A stretch of DNA of 64,000 nucleotides from Anoxybacillus tengchongensis. GTDB lineage: Bacteria > Bacillota > Bacilli > Bacillales > Anoxybacillaceae. The notes below the pieces were generated by a model that was not told where the DNA came from, did no database searches, and saw nothing but the letters and a program-made list of their open reading frames with translations. The position numbers and the translations under genes were made by a program. Within the stretch, counting starts at the first letter, position 1, and every line of letters begins with the position of its first letter. Shown piece by piece: positions 40,554-50,894 of the stretch. The stretch covers positions 62,001 to 126,000 of the forward strand of contig NZ_JACHES010000002.1 of the NCBI RefSeq assembly GCF_014201585.1, given 5' to 3'.

Positions 40554-41435
40554 TTACTTACGAACTTGGCTCATAACTTCTTCAGCGAAGTTATCTTGAC
40601 GCTTTTCAATACCTTCGCCTACTTCGTAACGGATGAAGCTTTTTACAGTTGCACCATTAGATTCTACAAATTGGCGTACTTTGACGTCTGGATTTTTTAC
40701 AAAGCTTTGCTCAAGTAAGCAAATGTCTTCAAAGAATTTGCCTAAGCGGCCTTCAACCATTTTTTCAACGATATTTTCTGGTTTTCCTTCATTCAATGCT
40801 TGTTGTTTTAACACTTCGCGCTCACGAGCGATTTCTTCCGCGGATACTTCATCGCGAGAGACGTATTTTGGATTAATCGCAGCAATGTGCATCGCTACAT
40901 CTTTTGCAATGTCGCTATTTGTTGTACCTTCTAATACTGTTAATACGGCAATGCGACCACCCATGTGTAAATATGCACCGAACGCTGCATTATTATCTTT
41001 TTCTACAACTGCAAAGCGACGTAACGTAATTTTTTCGCCAATTTTAGCGATCGCTGCGTTGATATGTTCTTCTACTGTCGCACCGTTGTCCATTTTTTGT
41101 TGCAACGCTTCTTCTACTGTTGCAGGCTTATGTTTTAATAAATGATCTGCTAATTCTTTTACTAATGTTTTAAACCCTTCGTTTTTCGCAACGAAGTCTG
41201 TTTCAGAGTTTACTTCTAAAATGACAGCTGTATTTCCGTCAACTTCAATTAATGTTGTTCCTTCAGCCGCAATGCGATCTGCTTTTTTCGCGGCCTTCGC
41301 CATTCCTTTTTCACGAAGCCAGTCGATCGCTTTTTCCATATCACCGTTTGTTTCTGTTAACGCTTTTTTGCAGTCCATCATTCCTGCGCCTGTTTTTTCG
41401 CGCAATTCTTTTACCATTTGAGCAGTAATTGCCAT
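40554..41435 (-). CDS. tsf: Translation elongation factor Ts
   Basis: This 293-residue protein exchanges GDP for GTP on EF-Tu. It starts [15 protein letters not shown], with the [10 protein letters not shown] motif near 80. The ATG at 41435 is nine bases after AGGAGG; an in-frame ATG at 41444 is too near that site. The gene is 121 bases after rpsB, across a terminator that must be read through or has its own promoter. Confidence 0.96.
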   Translation of the reverse strand: MAITAQMVKELREKTGAGMMDCKKALTETNGDMEKAIDWLREKGMAKAAKKADRIAAEGTTLIEVDGNTAVILEVNSETDFVAKNEGFKTLVKELADHLLKHKPATVEEALQQKMDNGATVEEHINAAIAKIGEKITLRRFAVVEKDNNAAFGAYLHMGGRIAVLTVLEGTTNSDIAKDVAMHIAAINPKYVSRDEVSAEEIAREREVLKQQALNEGKPENIVEKMVEGRLGKFFEDICLLEQSFVKNPDVKVRQFVESNGATVKSFIRYEVGEGIEKRQDNFAEEVMSQVRK

Positions 41436-41517
41436 ATTAAACATCCTCCTTTTTTATGTGCCAAATCGTATGTACACAAACCGAAACGGTTCGTATGCTT
41501 ATTATGCCCGATTTTCT

Positions 41518-41558
41518 TAAAAAAAGGTGATAAAAGGCTCCCCCCTCTTATCACCTTT
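41518..41558 (-). terminator. Terminator after rpsB
   Basis: AAAGGTGATAA (41523-41533) pairs with TTATCACCTTT (41548-41558), with seven T following on the minus strand. Confidence 0.85.
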
Positions 41559-41565
41559 CACATGC

Positions 41566-42377
<812 letters not shown>

Positions 42378-42383
42378 AATAGA

Positions 42384-42412
42384 ACTATATCATAATTAAA
42401 AAGCACATTCAA
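42384..42412 (-). promoter_or_regulatory. SigmaA promoter of rpsB
   Basis: On the minus strand, TTGAAT (42407-42412), 17-base spacer and TATAGT (42384-42389). It starts at the end of the swrB stop region. Confidence 0.75.
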
Positions 42413-42856
42413 CTACTTTTGGTGAAATTTAAGCAAAAGCTCCATTTCTGTTTTGCCACGTTTGAGCGTCTTCGCAATCTCATCAATTGTTTTTCCTTGT
42501 TGTTGAAGTTTTAATGCTTCTGAGACAAGCGACTCGAGCGATTGCTCTTCCTTTGGCGCAGTTGACGATAACTCGATGCGGTCAACAACATGCTCAACTG
42601 GAGGAGACATTTGTTCTTTTCGCAATGAACGAGAATGTTGGCGAATAGTCGATGATGTAATTTGTTTAACAAATCGTTCGTTTTCTTCTTTGAACTGCAT
42701 TAAATATGTTGTCATCATCGTTTCCATTTCGCGAATAAGCTCCGCTTGCTCTCTTTCCGTCTCTTTAATTTTCATCCATTTTAAAGATAAAAGGATGATA
42801 AGAAAGAGAGAAATACCATGCAACACGAAGCTAACAAACCATAAAAACGTTGTCAT
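42413..42856 (-). CDS. swrB: SwrB-like (YlxL) swarming/flagellar export protein
   Basis: This 147-residue protein has one N-terminal membrane helix (about 3-25, FLWFVSFVLHGISLFLIILL), a coiled-coil region (35-75) and a C-terminal helix-turn-helix-like end (IDEIAKTLKRGKTEMELLLK). SwrB activates the flagellar export gate in B. subtilis. The start at 42856 is preceded by GAGGG; the longer frame overlaps the previous gene. It is the last gene of the fla/che operon. Confidence 0.75.
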   Translation of the reverse strand: MTTFLWFVSFVLHGISLFLIILLSLKWMKIKETEREQAELIREMETMMTTYLMQFKEENERFVKQITSSTIRQHSRSLRKEQMSPPVEHVVDRIELSSTAPKEEQSLESLVSEALKLQQQGKTIDEIAKTLKRGKTEMELLLKFHQK

Positions 42857-42866
42857 ATCATCCCTC

Positions 42867-43124
42867 TTATCCGGTAAAATCAATATGCGTTCCTTTGTAA
42901 GGGTGTTTGTTTTTTTCTTTCTTCTCAGATTGCTTTTTCCATTTGGAACGTTCGCTTTGTTCGGCTTTCGTCACTTGCTGCCGAATACGCTCGTCTTGTT
43001 TTTTCATTTCTGTTGCAAGCTGTTGTTGAGCAAGCTGTCCGTACTGTTGCATATGTTCTTGCCACTTCCCGAGCTCATGCGTTTTCGGCAACGCTACTTG
43101 TAACTCGACTAACTTTAAGCTCAT
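42867..43124 (-). CDS. Unnamed 85-residue charged protein between sigD and swrB
   Basis: I do not recognise a named family. The product begins MSLKLVELQVALPKTHE, has a long charged helix likely to form a coiled coil (about 20-68, glutamine-, lysine- and glutamate-rich) and ends in HPYKGTHIDFTG. The ATG at 43124 has AAGGAAG upstream. The B. subtilis operon has no gene here as far as I recall. The position suggests a motility role; no membrane segment is present. Confidence 0.75.
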   Translation of the reverse strand: MSLKLVELQVALPKTHELGKWQEHMQQYGQLAQQQLATEMKKQDERIRQQVTKAEQSERSKWKKQSEKKEKNKHPYKGTHIDFTG

Positions 43125-43164
43125 CGTTTCACTTCCTTCATAAAAGTTGTTTGATGAAGGACTG

Positions 43165-43896
43165 TCATATCGCTTGCTCAATCAGTTTGCGCATTTTAAA
43201 TAAAGCTTTGGCGTGAATTTGAGAAATCCGTGACGTCGACAGTCCCATAATATGCCCGATTTCTGTAAACGTCAGTTCTTCTTTGTAAAACAAACTAATG
43301 ACTAACTGTTCTTTTTCATTCAATTGTTGTACGACGTTTGCTAGTTGAGCAATTTGTTCTTCTCGCAATATGTGCTCCTCAGGCGATGGCGATCGTTCAT
43401 CACGTATCGTAAACGATGATTGATCATCGTCATCGTCAAATGGTCGCTCATCAAGCGATAAAACATTCGCGAAAAACTGCTCATTCATGACTGCGTATAC
43501 TTCATCTTCTGATATATTTAACGCGTGAGCTACTTCTTTGGCACTAACGTCACGCATATGCAGTTGTTGCAACTGCTCAATTGTCGCTTCAATTTTCTTC
43601 GCTTTTTCTCGTACGCTTCGGGGAAGCCAATCTTCTTTGCGCAAACCATCTAAAATAGCGCCACGAATACGAAATGAAGCATACGTGTCAAACTTTAAAT
43701 CACGCGAAGGATCGAATTTTTCTAGCGCATCGTATAAACCGAGTAACGCTAAACTTTTTAAATCTTCTTTTTTTACGCTTTTCGGAAGGGATGAAGCTAT
43801 ACGTTGTACGTGATAATCGACAAGTGGCATATACTTTTCAATCAGTTGATTGCCCGCCTCACGATCACGAGCATCAATCCACTTTTGCCAGCACAA
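43165..43896 (-). CDS. sigD: RNA polymerase sigma factor SigmaD (motility)
   Basis: This 243-residue FliA-type factor has region 2 (LGLYDALEKFDPSRDLKFDT, near 50-75), region 3 and region 4 (LTFTEIGHIMGLSTSRISQI, near 205-230). It directs late flagellar genes and autolysins and is held by FlgM. The start is TTG at 43896 after GGGGGGA; an ATG at 43904 is out of frame. It is separated from cheD by an extra two-TM gene. Confidence 0.95.
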   Translation of the reverse strand: MCWQKWIDARDREAGNQLIEKYMPLVDYHVQRIASSLPKSVKKEDLKSLALLGLYDALEKFDPSRDLKFDTYASFRIRGAILDGLRKEDWLPRSVREKAKKIEATIEQLQQLHMRDVSAKEVAHALNISEDEVYAVMNEQFFANVLSLDERPFDDDDDQSSFTIRDERSPSPEEHILREEQIAQLANVVQQLNEKEQLVISLFYKEELTFTEIGHIMGLSTSRISQIHAKALFKMRKLIEQAI

Positions 43897-43928
43897 TATA
43901 TCATCCCCCCTAAGCTACGTTTTGGCAT

Positions 43929-44243
43929 TTATTTCTCTTCGTGACTCAATAATTGACGAATATACTCAGCTACTTTTTGTTGTTCTTCTTCACTTAAGTC
44001 TTCAATCATCTGCTCAACTTCGGTGTCATTCCGTTGTGCAAACGAAACGTTCGATGTTGATTCATCTCTTTCGATAAATCCGATCATCCAGCGAACAATA
44101 AATGCGAAAACAAAGAAAACAACAAATGCAATGAAAGCCCGTATTGTAGATGTCCATATGCTATTTTGCAATAGTGAAGAAAAAAAGGCGATCATACAGC
44201 CGAATAAAGCAAAGCCAATGTTAAATTTCCATGTACCAGCCAT
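43929..44243 (-). CDS. Unnamed two-membrane-segment protein between cheD and sigD
   Basis: This 104-residue protein has two membrane segments (about 7-27 and 35-56) and an acidic helical tail (DTEVEQMIEDLSEEEQQKVA). Its ATG overlaps the cheD stop (TAATG), so translation is coupled to cheD. B. subtilis has cheD directly followed by sigD. No family is recognised. Position suggests a membrane factor linked to chemotaxis or sigma-D control. Confidence 0.75.
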   Translation of the reverse strand: MAGTWKFNIGFALFGCMIAFFSSLLQNSIWTSTIRAFIAFVVFFVFAFIVRWMIGFIERDESTSNVSFAQRNDTEVEQMIEDLSEEEQQKVAEYIRQLLSHEEK

Positions 44244-44743
44244 TACATTTCCCGTACCCCTTGATTTACTGTTCGAATGAGCAATATACCTGTTTTCGGA
44301 TGAAATTCAATCGTCCGCCCGCTACTTCCTCCGACATCTTCAGCAACAATCGGAATGCGAAAGCGTTGAAGCTGCTGGCGAACAGCCTCAACATTGCGCG
44401 GTCCGATACGCATCATATCCGTCGTCCCTGTGCGAAACTGAAACATTTGCGCACCACCAGCCATTTTTGCTTTCAAATGACCGTTTCGTCCTCCTGCCTC
44501 AATGACGCGCCGGATCAGCTCTTCAATCGCGGTGTCGGCATACTTCGCCACATTCATGTTTTCGGATTTTGCTAACGATGAATCAGGTAACATCACGTGC
44601 GCCATCCCGGCCACTTCTTTTGTTAAATCATATACGACCACACCAACGCACGAGCCAAGCCCACATGTGCGAATGACATGCGGTGCCTTGACAATATTCA
44701 TGTCAGCAATCCCGACTTTCACCACTTGAACAATTTCACTCAT
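44243..44743 (-). CDS. cheD: Chemoreceptor glutamine deamidase CheD
   Basis: This 166-residue enzyme deamidates receptor glutamines and also binds CheC. The catalytic cysteine lies in [12 protein letters not shown] with the histidine in GMAHVMLPD, giving the expected Cys/His pair. Start at 44743 (MSEIVQ) gives the B. subtilis length. It overlaps cheC and the next gene, indicating tight coupling. Confidence 0.95.
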   Translation of the reverse strand: MSEIVQVVKVGIADMNIVKAPHVIRTCGLGSCVGVVVYDLTKEVAGMAHVMLPDSSLAKSENMNVAKYADTAIEELIRRVIEAGGRNGHLKAKMAGGAQMFQFRTGTTDMMRIGPRNVEAVRQQLQRFRIPIVAEDVGGSSGRTIEFHPKTGILLIRTVNQGVREM

Positions 44744-45371
44744 CATGTTCCACACCTAAAGCTCGAAAGATGATATGAAATGATTCAGGGTCAGGAAGTA
44801 AGAAAAAGTGGCCATTGACGCGATCATCCGGCTGATGTTCCTCGTGAATTGCTGTATCAACGACGATGACATGATCACCGACGCGCGACATTTCAATTAA
44901 TCCATAGCTTAAAATTGCACCGATCATATCAATGCTGAGCGCCGGAACAGATGGATGTAAATTTAAATTGGTAAAATCCGATAAAGATGATAAATACGAA
45001 CCGGCTAAAATGTTGCCAAGCTCTTGCAATGCAGATAACGGTAGCTCTGAACAATCTTGTTCTAATTTAAACTGTTCGTCGCCAGTCATTTGTTGAATAA
45101 ATCGTTCCGCCTGCTCAATCGATAGTACAAAAAACATATTGCCAGGTGCATCTCCTTCAATACGCAAAAAAACAGCAGCAACGACATTGTCAGCTCCTCC
45201 GACAATGTCCATCATTTCGTCAAAAGAAATGATGCGCACATCAGGAATCGTCATTTCAATTCTTTTATTTAACAGTTTTGATAACGCCGTTGCTGCATGG
45301 CCCGCACCGATATTACCAATCTCTTTTAGTATGTCCATATGGACGGCATCCATCCGTTCAAAATATGACAT
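44736..45371 (-). CDS. cheC: CheY-P phosphatase CheC
   Basis: This 211-residue protein has two phosphatase helices: [19 protein letters not shown] (near 13-31) and [17 protein letters not shown] (near 107-123), each with the glutamate and asparagine. It lowers CheY-P and interacts with CheD for adaptation. It lies eight bases after cheW. Confidence 0.95.
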   Translation of the reverse strand: MSYFERMDAVHMDILKEIGNIGAGHAATALSKLLNKRIEMTIPDVRIISFDEMMDIVGGADNVVAAVFLRIEGDAPGNMFFVLSIEQAERFIQQMTGDEQFKLEQDCSELPLSALQELGNILAGSYLSSLSDFTNLNLHPSVPALSIDMIGAILSYGLIEMSRVGDHVIVVDTAIHEEHQPDDRVNGHFFLLPDPESFHIIFRALGVEHDE

Positions 45372-45378
45372 GGACGAT

Positions 45379-45810
45379 TTATCCTTTCTCTGTTTTTAAT
45401 ACTTTTTCTAAGTTTAATAAAATAAATAGACGCTTTCCAATTTTTACGACACCATTAATATAATCCGCTGTTGTTGCATCAACTACTTCTGGCGGCGGTT
45501 CAATGGCGTCCGTTGAAATATCAACGACATCGTTTGCCGCGTCAACAATTAAACCAACTTCCATATCATCAAGCGCAACGATAATGACGCGCGTATGGTC
45601 GGAAAATGTCGCTTCTTCTAACCCAAACCGCATGCGTAAATCAATAATCGGTGTAACGACTCCACGCAAATTAATGACGCCCTTAACATATTTCGGAACG
45701 CGAGGAACGCGTGTAATATGTTGAATTTTTTCAATCGAGCGCACTTGTTGGACTGGAATTGCGTATTCTTCGTCTTTTAGTTGAAAAATAATCACTTTCA
45801 GTTCAGCCAC
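45379..45810 (-). CDS. cheW: Chemotaxis coupling protein CheW
   Basis: This 143-residue SH3-like coupling protein links receptors to CheA. It has VIIFQLKDEEYAIPVQQV at the start and RVPRYVKGVINLRG-like sequence (VPKYVKGVINLRGVVTP). It sits between cheA and cheC. Confidence 0.96.
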   Translation of the reverse strand: MAELKVIIFQLKDEEYAIPVQQVRSIEKIQHITRVPRVPKYVKGVINLRGVVTPIIDLRMRFGLEEATFSDHTRVIIVALDDMEVGLIVDAANDVVDISTDAIEPPPEVVDATTADYINGVVKIGKRLFILLNLEKVLKTEKG

Positions 45811-45835
45811 ATTAAATTCCCCCTCTCGCTTGCTC

Positions 45836-47830
45836 CTACTTAATTAACGCATTGCAATCAATAATGAGTGCAACTTGTCCGTCGCCTAAAATGGTTGCCC
45901 CAGAAATAGCAAATACGGACGTTAAGTAGTTGCCAAGCGATTTTAACACCACTTCTTGTTGACCAATAAATGAATCGACGACAAGTCCAGCCATTTTCTC
46001 ACCTTTACGCACAATGACGACCGATAAGAAATCGTCTTCTTCCTTGATGACCGGCACTTCAAAAATATCTCTTAAGAATAAAAGCGGCACAACTTTCCCA
46101 CGAAAATCAATCACTTTTTGATTATGGGCATGTAAAATATCTTCTTTTTTCACAATGGCTGTCTCGATAATCGATGACAACGGAATCGCATATTTTTCAT
46201 TTTGAATTTCAACTAACATAACTGAGATAATGGATAGTGTAAGCGGTAGCTGAATCGAGAAGACCGAACCAACCCCTTCTTCCGAGTCAATGGATACTGA
46301 TCCACCAAGCGACTCAATCGTACTTTTTACAACATCTAATCCGACACCGCGTCCTGAAATGTCAGATACTTTATCCGCTGTTGAAAAACCTGAAGCAAAA
46401 ATAAGTTCATATACTTGTTTGTCTGTTAAATTGGCTGCGTTTTGTTCCGAGATAATGCCTTTACTAATGGCTTTTTTCAGCACTTTTTCACGACTAATGC
46501 CCGCACCGTCGTCTTCGATTTCAATGAATACATGATTGCCGCTATGATATGCTTTAAGCTTGACTGTTCCTTCTTCCGGTTTTCCTTTCGCTCGGCGCAC
46601 ATCTGGCGTTTCAATGCCATGATCGATAGCATTGCGCAACAAGTGAACGAGCGGATCGCCAATTTCATCAATCACTGTGCGATCGAGCTCCGTTTCTGCT
46701 CCGATAATTTCAAGATTAATTTTCTTCCCTAAATCGCGAGCTAATTGACGAACCATTCGCGGAAAGCGGTTAAATACCGTTTCAACAGGTACCATGCGCA
46801 TATTTAAAATAATGTTTTGCAAGTCTCCTGAAATGCGCGACATCCGTTCAACTGTTTCGTGTAATTCAGGGTTGTTTAACTCACGCGAAATTTGTTCTAG
46901 TCGGCCGCGATCAATGACAAGTTCTTCAAATAAGTTCATTAATACATCAAGGCGCTCAATATTGACGCGAATCGTTTTGTTGCTTACTTGCTTTCCAGTC
47001 GCTTTTTCTTCTTGTCCTTCTTGTTTTTTCTCCGCGACTTGTTCCACTGTTTTCGGCTCTTCTTTTTGTTCCACCGGTTTTTCGTGCGCCTTTTCCTGCG
47101 CAAAATCAACCGGTTGGACGTTTACTTCTTCTACTTCAGATACTTTCATAATGCGCTTTTGTAACTCATCTTGTGATACTTTTGTCACTACCGTCACAAC
47201 AAATTGATCGTCAAACTGTTCGGCCTCAAGCATTTCAACGGTCGGAACAGACTTGATCACTTCACCGATTTGTTCAATCACTTCAAAAATCATAAATACG
47301 CGGGCAGCTTTTAATAAACAGTCAGAGCGCAGTTTAATCGCAACTTCATAACTGTGGAACCCTTGTTCAGCCGACTGTTTTAAAATCGTGTATTCAAACT
47401 CATCGTATGTTTGTTCATATGTCGGAGTGCTTTTTTGTGCTACAACGACTTCTCCTTTTTCAATTTGCTTTAACTGCGCAACAACGTCTGTAACGTCACG
47501 TTTTCCATCTCCACCTTCTGCAATGGAAACGACCATCGCTTCTAAATCGTCAACAGCACGAAAAATGACGTCAAGAAGTTCAGGCGTAACCGCTATTTTC
47601 CCATTACGAATCGCATCAAGTACATTTTCCATTTGATGTGTTAAATTCGCTAAGTCCTCAAATCCCATCGTTGCTGACATTCCTTTTAACGTATGAGCAG
47701 AACGAAAAATTTCATTAACGATCGACACATCGTCTGGATTTTTTTCAAGTTCTAGCAGTTGCTCGTTAATTGTTTGTAAATGCTCTTTACTTTCATCAAT
47801 AAACACTTCGAGGTATTGACTCATGTCCAT
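45836..47830 (-). CDS. cheA: Chemotaxis histidine kinase CheA
   Basis: This 664-residue kinase has an HPt domain with phosphorylated His46 (FRSAHTLKG), a CheY/B binding domain, a dimerisation domain (near 285-345), an ATPase (LVHLLRNAIDHGIETPDVRR; GRGVGLDVVKS) and a C-terminal CheW-like domain. A charged linker near 250-280 (KPVEQKEEPKTVEQ) separates domains. The start at 47830 (MDMSQYLE) matches homologues; it overlaps cheB by a few bases less than the ORF at 47848. Confidence 0.96.
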   Translation of the reverse strand: MDMSQYLEVFIDESKEHLQTINEQLLELEKNPDDVSIVNEIFRSAHTLKGMSATMGFEDLANLTHQMENVLDAIRNGKIAVTPELLDVIFRAVDDLEAMVVSIAEGGDGKRDVTDVVAQLKQIEKGEVVVAQKSTPTYEQTYDEFEYTILKQSAEQGFHSYEVAIKLRSDCLLKAARVFMIFEVIEQIGEVIKSVPTVEMLEAEQFDDQFVVTVVTKVSQDELQKRIMKVSEVEEVNVQPVDFAQEKAHEKPVEQKEEPKTVEQVAEKKQEGQEEKATGKQVSNKTIRVNIERLDVLMNLFEELVIDRGRLEQISRELNNPELHETVERMSRISGDLQNIILNMRMVPVETVFNRFPRMVRQLARDLGKKINLEIIGAETELDRTVIDEIGDPLVHLLRNAIDHGIETPDVRRAKGKPEEGTVKLKAYHSGNHVFIEIEDDGAGISREKVLKKAISKGIISEQNAANLTDKQVYELIFASGFSTADKVSDISGRGVGLDVVKSTIESLGGSVSIDSEEGVGSVFSIQLPLTLSIISVMLVEIQNEKYAIPLSSIIETAIVKKEDILHAHNQKVIDFRGKVVPLLFLRDIFEVPVIKEEDDFLSVVIVRKGEKMAGLVVDSFIGQQEVVLKSLGNYLTSVFAISGATILGDGQVALIIDCNALIK

Positions 47831-47844
47831 TGTTCCTATCCCCC

Positions 47845-48915
47845 TCAAACTTGTACGTGTTTCATTACCGCTTCAGCAATATCGTCCACGTGAACGATCT
47901 CATCAACAACGTTTGCAGCAATGGCTGACTTAGGCATGCCGAATACAACGGAAGATTCGGCAGATTCTGCAATGACAAACGTCTTACCCGAAGACTTTAA
48001 TTGTTTTAATCCTGCTGTACCGTCTGAACCCATGCCTGTCATAATAACAGCAATTTTCTCGTAATCTGTTAAGGCGCTTAGCGATTCAAACATCACGTCA
48101 ACAGAAGGTCGATGACCATTGCGCGGTGCTGCTTCATCCAAGTGGATGGCTAGCGACATCCCTACACGTTTCACATGTAAGTGTTTTCCTCCTGGTGCGA
48201 TATACGCTGTCCCTTTTTGAATAATTTCACCATCCTCTGCCTCTTTGACGCGAATGTGACATAATGAATCAAGTCGGGTCGCTAACGACTTTGTAAACCC
48301 TTTTGGCATATGTTGAACAACTAAAATCGGTGCGTCAATCGTTGCTGGAAATTTTGTTAATACGTGTTGAAGCGCACGCGGTCCACCTGTTGATGTACCG
48401 ATCGCGATGATTTTTTTCTTTCCACTTACATTTTGTCGTTCACTTACCTCTATTTTACTATATTGCTTTTGTGGCAACATAGACATTTTTTGTTTTGTTT
48501 TCACCGTTCGTAAATTCGCTTCGCTTGCCAAAAGCACTTTTTCGATCATTTTATCTTTAATTTTATATAAATCTAGCGAGATCGCTCCGGAAGGCTTCGC
48601 AATAAAGTCAACCGCCCCGTATTGCAACGCTAAAATCGTATTTTCCGCCCCTTCTGTCGTCGTGCTTGAGATCATAACGACAGGAAGAGGTCGTTTTTGC
48701 ATTATATGCTTTAACGTTTCAAGCCCGTTCATGACAGGCATCTCAACATCTAGCGTCACGACATCCGGATTGAATTGCTCAATTTTTTGTAACGCTTCTT
48801 GTCCGTCACGTGCTGTACCGACAACGTGCAACCGCGGATGTTCGGACAAAAAATCACTAATTAATTTTCGCATAAAAGCAGAGTCATCAACGACGAGCAC
48901 TTTTGCTTTCTTCAC
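47845..48915 (-). CDS. cheB: Receptor methylesterase CheB
   Basis: This 356-residue response regulator has receiver Asp56 (VVTLDVEMPVMNG) and a methylesterase domain with GTSTGGPRALQ (serine), VQHMPKGFT (histidine) and GMGSDG (aspartate). It removes receptor methyl groups during adaptation. GTG start at 48915. Confidence 0.95.
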   Translation of the reverse strand: MKKAKVLVVDDSAFMRKLISDFLSEHPRLHVVGTARDGQEALQKIEQFNPDVVTLDVEMPVMNGLETLKHIMQKRPLPVVMISSTTTEGAENTILALQYGAVDFIAKPSGAISLDLYKIKDKMIEKVLLASEANLRTVKTKQKMSMLPQKQYSKIEVSERQNVSGKKKIIAIGTSTGGPRALQHVLTKFPATIDAPILVVQHMPKGFTKSLATRLDSLCHIRVKEAEDGEIIQKGTAYIAPGGKHLHVKRVGMSLAIHLDEAAPRNGHRPSVDVMFESLSALTDYEKIAVIMTGMGSDGTAGLKQLKSSGKTFVIAESAESSVVFGMPKSAIAANVVDEIVHVDDIAEAVMKHVQV

Positions 48916-48927
48916 AGCGATGATAAC

Positions 48928-49797
48928 CTACCTTTCCAAAAAGTATTGACGTAGCTTAGCAAAAAAGTGAAACGGACGTTTCGTTTGCTCCTCGTGTTCT
49001 TCTTTTACTAAGTAGCGATCCGTCATTTGCATAAGCGCCTTACTCGCCTTTGCACTAGGGTCAAATAAAAGAAAAGGCGTTTGCCGAATAACTGCGGTGC
49101 TTACTGTTCGGTCTTCGGGTATATATCCTAATGCATGTAATTGTTTTCCTAAAAACCGCTTCGCCACTTGTTTTAAACGTTGCAACGTTTCTGTTCCTTC
49201 TTTATCCGAACGTGCGCGATTGACTAACACATAAATCGGAAGTTGCGGATCTGCTAAATGAATGTACTTCATTGTTGCATATGCATCTGTTAAAGCTGTC
49301 GGTTCAGGTGTCGTTACGATGAAAATATCATCCACAGCCTTGAGCAGCTGAAGACGGTCTTCAGACATACCAGCTCCCATATCGAAAATGAGATAGTCGT
49401 ATTGCTCGGAAACAAGTTGCAATTGTTCAATAAAATATTCGACTTTTTGCTCATCCATATGAAAAATTTCTGTTAATCCCGTTCCCCCCGCAATAAACGA
49501 CAACTGCTCTGGTCCTGTTTTTATAATATCATGAATGGTGACGTCTGGACGAAAAATATCGATGATCGTACGAGAAGATGTATGTCCAAGCAAAATATCA
49601 ATATTCCCCATACCAATATCCATATCAAACAACAATACATGTTTCCCTCGTTGGCGCAATGCTAAGGAAAAGTTTAACGAAACGTTCGATTTTCCAACGC
49701 CACCTTTGCCACTCAATACAGCAATCGCTTTCGTTTCTGCTTCATGTTGCATTTTTTTCACACGTAAACGTAAGCTTTCCGCTTGATCTCTCATCAT
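48928..49797 (-). CDS. flhG: Flagellar number regulator FlhG (MinD-like ATPase)
   Basis: This 289-residue ATPase has the deviant Walker A GKGGVGKSNVSLN (near 30-42), a FDMDIGMGNIDILL switch region and the C-terminal part. It works with FlhF and FliY/FliM in basal body placement and number. It overlaps flhF by four bases. ATG at 49797 is followed by a second ATG. Confidence 0.94.
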   Translation of the reverse strand: MMRDQAESLRLRVKKMQHEAETKAIAVLSGKGGVGKSNVSLNFSLALRQRGKHVLLFDMDIGMGNIDILLGHTSSRTIIDIFRPDVTIHDIIKTGPEQLSFIAGGTGLTEIFHMDEQKVEYFIEQLQLVSEQYDYLIFDMGAGMSEDRLQLLKAVDDIFIVTTPEPTALTDAYATMKYIHLADPQLPIYVLVNRARSDKEGTETLQRLKQVAKRFLGKQLHALGYIPEDRTVSTAVIRQTPFLLFDPSAKASKALMQMTDRYLVKEEHEEQTKRPFHFFAKLRQYFLER

Positions 49798-50894
49798 CGT
49801 TGCTCGACCCCAGTAACCATATTTGCCACAAGCTGTGGAGTAGCTTCAACAATATCATCAGGTACGTTTTGCCCGTGCGTCATATACGCTGCACCGATGC
49901 CGCACTGGATCATCATATTTAACATCGCTCCGTGTCGACTCGTTTCATCGACTTTCGTAAAAATAAATTTATGAATCGGAATAATGGAAAACTGTGTGTA
50001 AATGTCTTTCATATCTCGCCATTTTGCTGTAAGCGACAATACAAGAAACGTTTCCATTTCTTCATTAAAATCAATCATTTCTTTTAAATCGTTCACATAT
50101 TGGGCATTGCGAAAATTTCGTCCAGCTGTATCAATAAATATAATATCGTATGACGCGAGCTTTTCTTTCGCTTGACGAAAATCGTCGAGATTGTAACATA
50201 CTTCAAGTGGAACATTCAAAATTTTAGCATATGTTTTTAACTGATCAATTGCCGCAATACGATACGTATCTGTCGTAATAAACGCTGCTTTTTTTCGATG
50301 TTTAATGACGCAATCGGCAGCCATTTTCGCAAGTGTTGTCGTTTTACCAACACCCGTCGGTCCGACAACGTTCACGAATTTTTTTTGAAACGACATGCCG
50401 CCAAACGAAAGAGAAGATAATGCGTGAACGATTTCTTCATGAAGCCATTGCTTCACTTCTTCATACGACGCATTTGCTCCAGACGTGTACCAACGTTGCA
50501 ACAAGGTAGACATAAACATAGCTCGCACATCATCGCTTATTTCTTGATCGATTAAATGCCCATCGATCATCTTTAACGGGGTCGGATAAAGTTCTCCTCC
50601 ATGTGACAACTGATGAATCGTTGCCTTTAATTCATGAATTTCTTTTAATAGCTGTTCATCACGCATCGGTTCTGTGCGCTCTTTTCGTTTTTCTTTTATT
50701 TTTTGAACAGGCGGAGTGGCTGGTTTCGGATCAACAGCAGCAATCACTTCGATATTTTTCCGGGCAAACAACCCAAGAAAACCTTTTTTGTGTACAACTT
50801 TCGAGTTTAAAATGACGGCATCATTGCCGAGTTCAGCTCGAATCATTTTCATCGCTTCTGGCATTGATGAAGCTACAAACTTTTTCACCTTCAT
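49794..50894 (-). CDS. flhF: Flagellar SRP-like GTPase FlhF
   Basis: This 366-residue GTPase has a basic B domain at the N-terminus, an N domain and a G domain with GPTGVGKTTTLAK, DTAGRNFRNA and FTKVDETSRHG. It places the first flagellar proteins at the membrane. It overlaps flhA and flhG by four bases each. Confidence 0.95.
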   Translation of the reverse strand: MKVKKFVASSMPEAMKMIRAELGNDAVILNSKVVHKKGFLGLFARKNIEVIAAVDPKPATPPVQKIKEKRKERTEPMRDEQLLKEIHELKATIHQLSHGGELYPTPLKMIDGHLIDQEISDDVRAMFMSTLLQRWYTSGANASYEEVKQWLHEEIVHALSSLSFGGMSFQKKFVNVVGPTGVGKTTTLAKMAADCVIKHRKKAAFITTDTYRIAAIDQLKTYAKILNVPLEVCYNLDDFRQAKEKLASYDIIFIDTAGRNFRNAQYVNDLKEMIDFNEEMETFLVLSLTAKWRDMKDIYTQFSIIPIHKFIFTKVDETSRHGAMLNMMIQCGIGAAYMTHGQNVPDDIVEATPQLVANMVTGVEQR

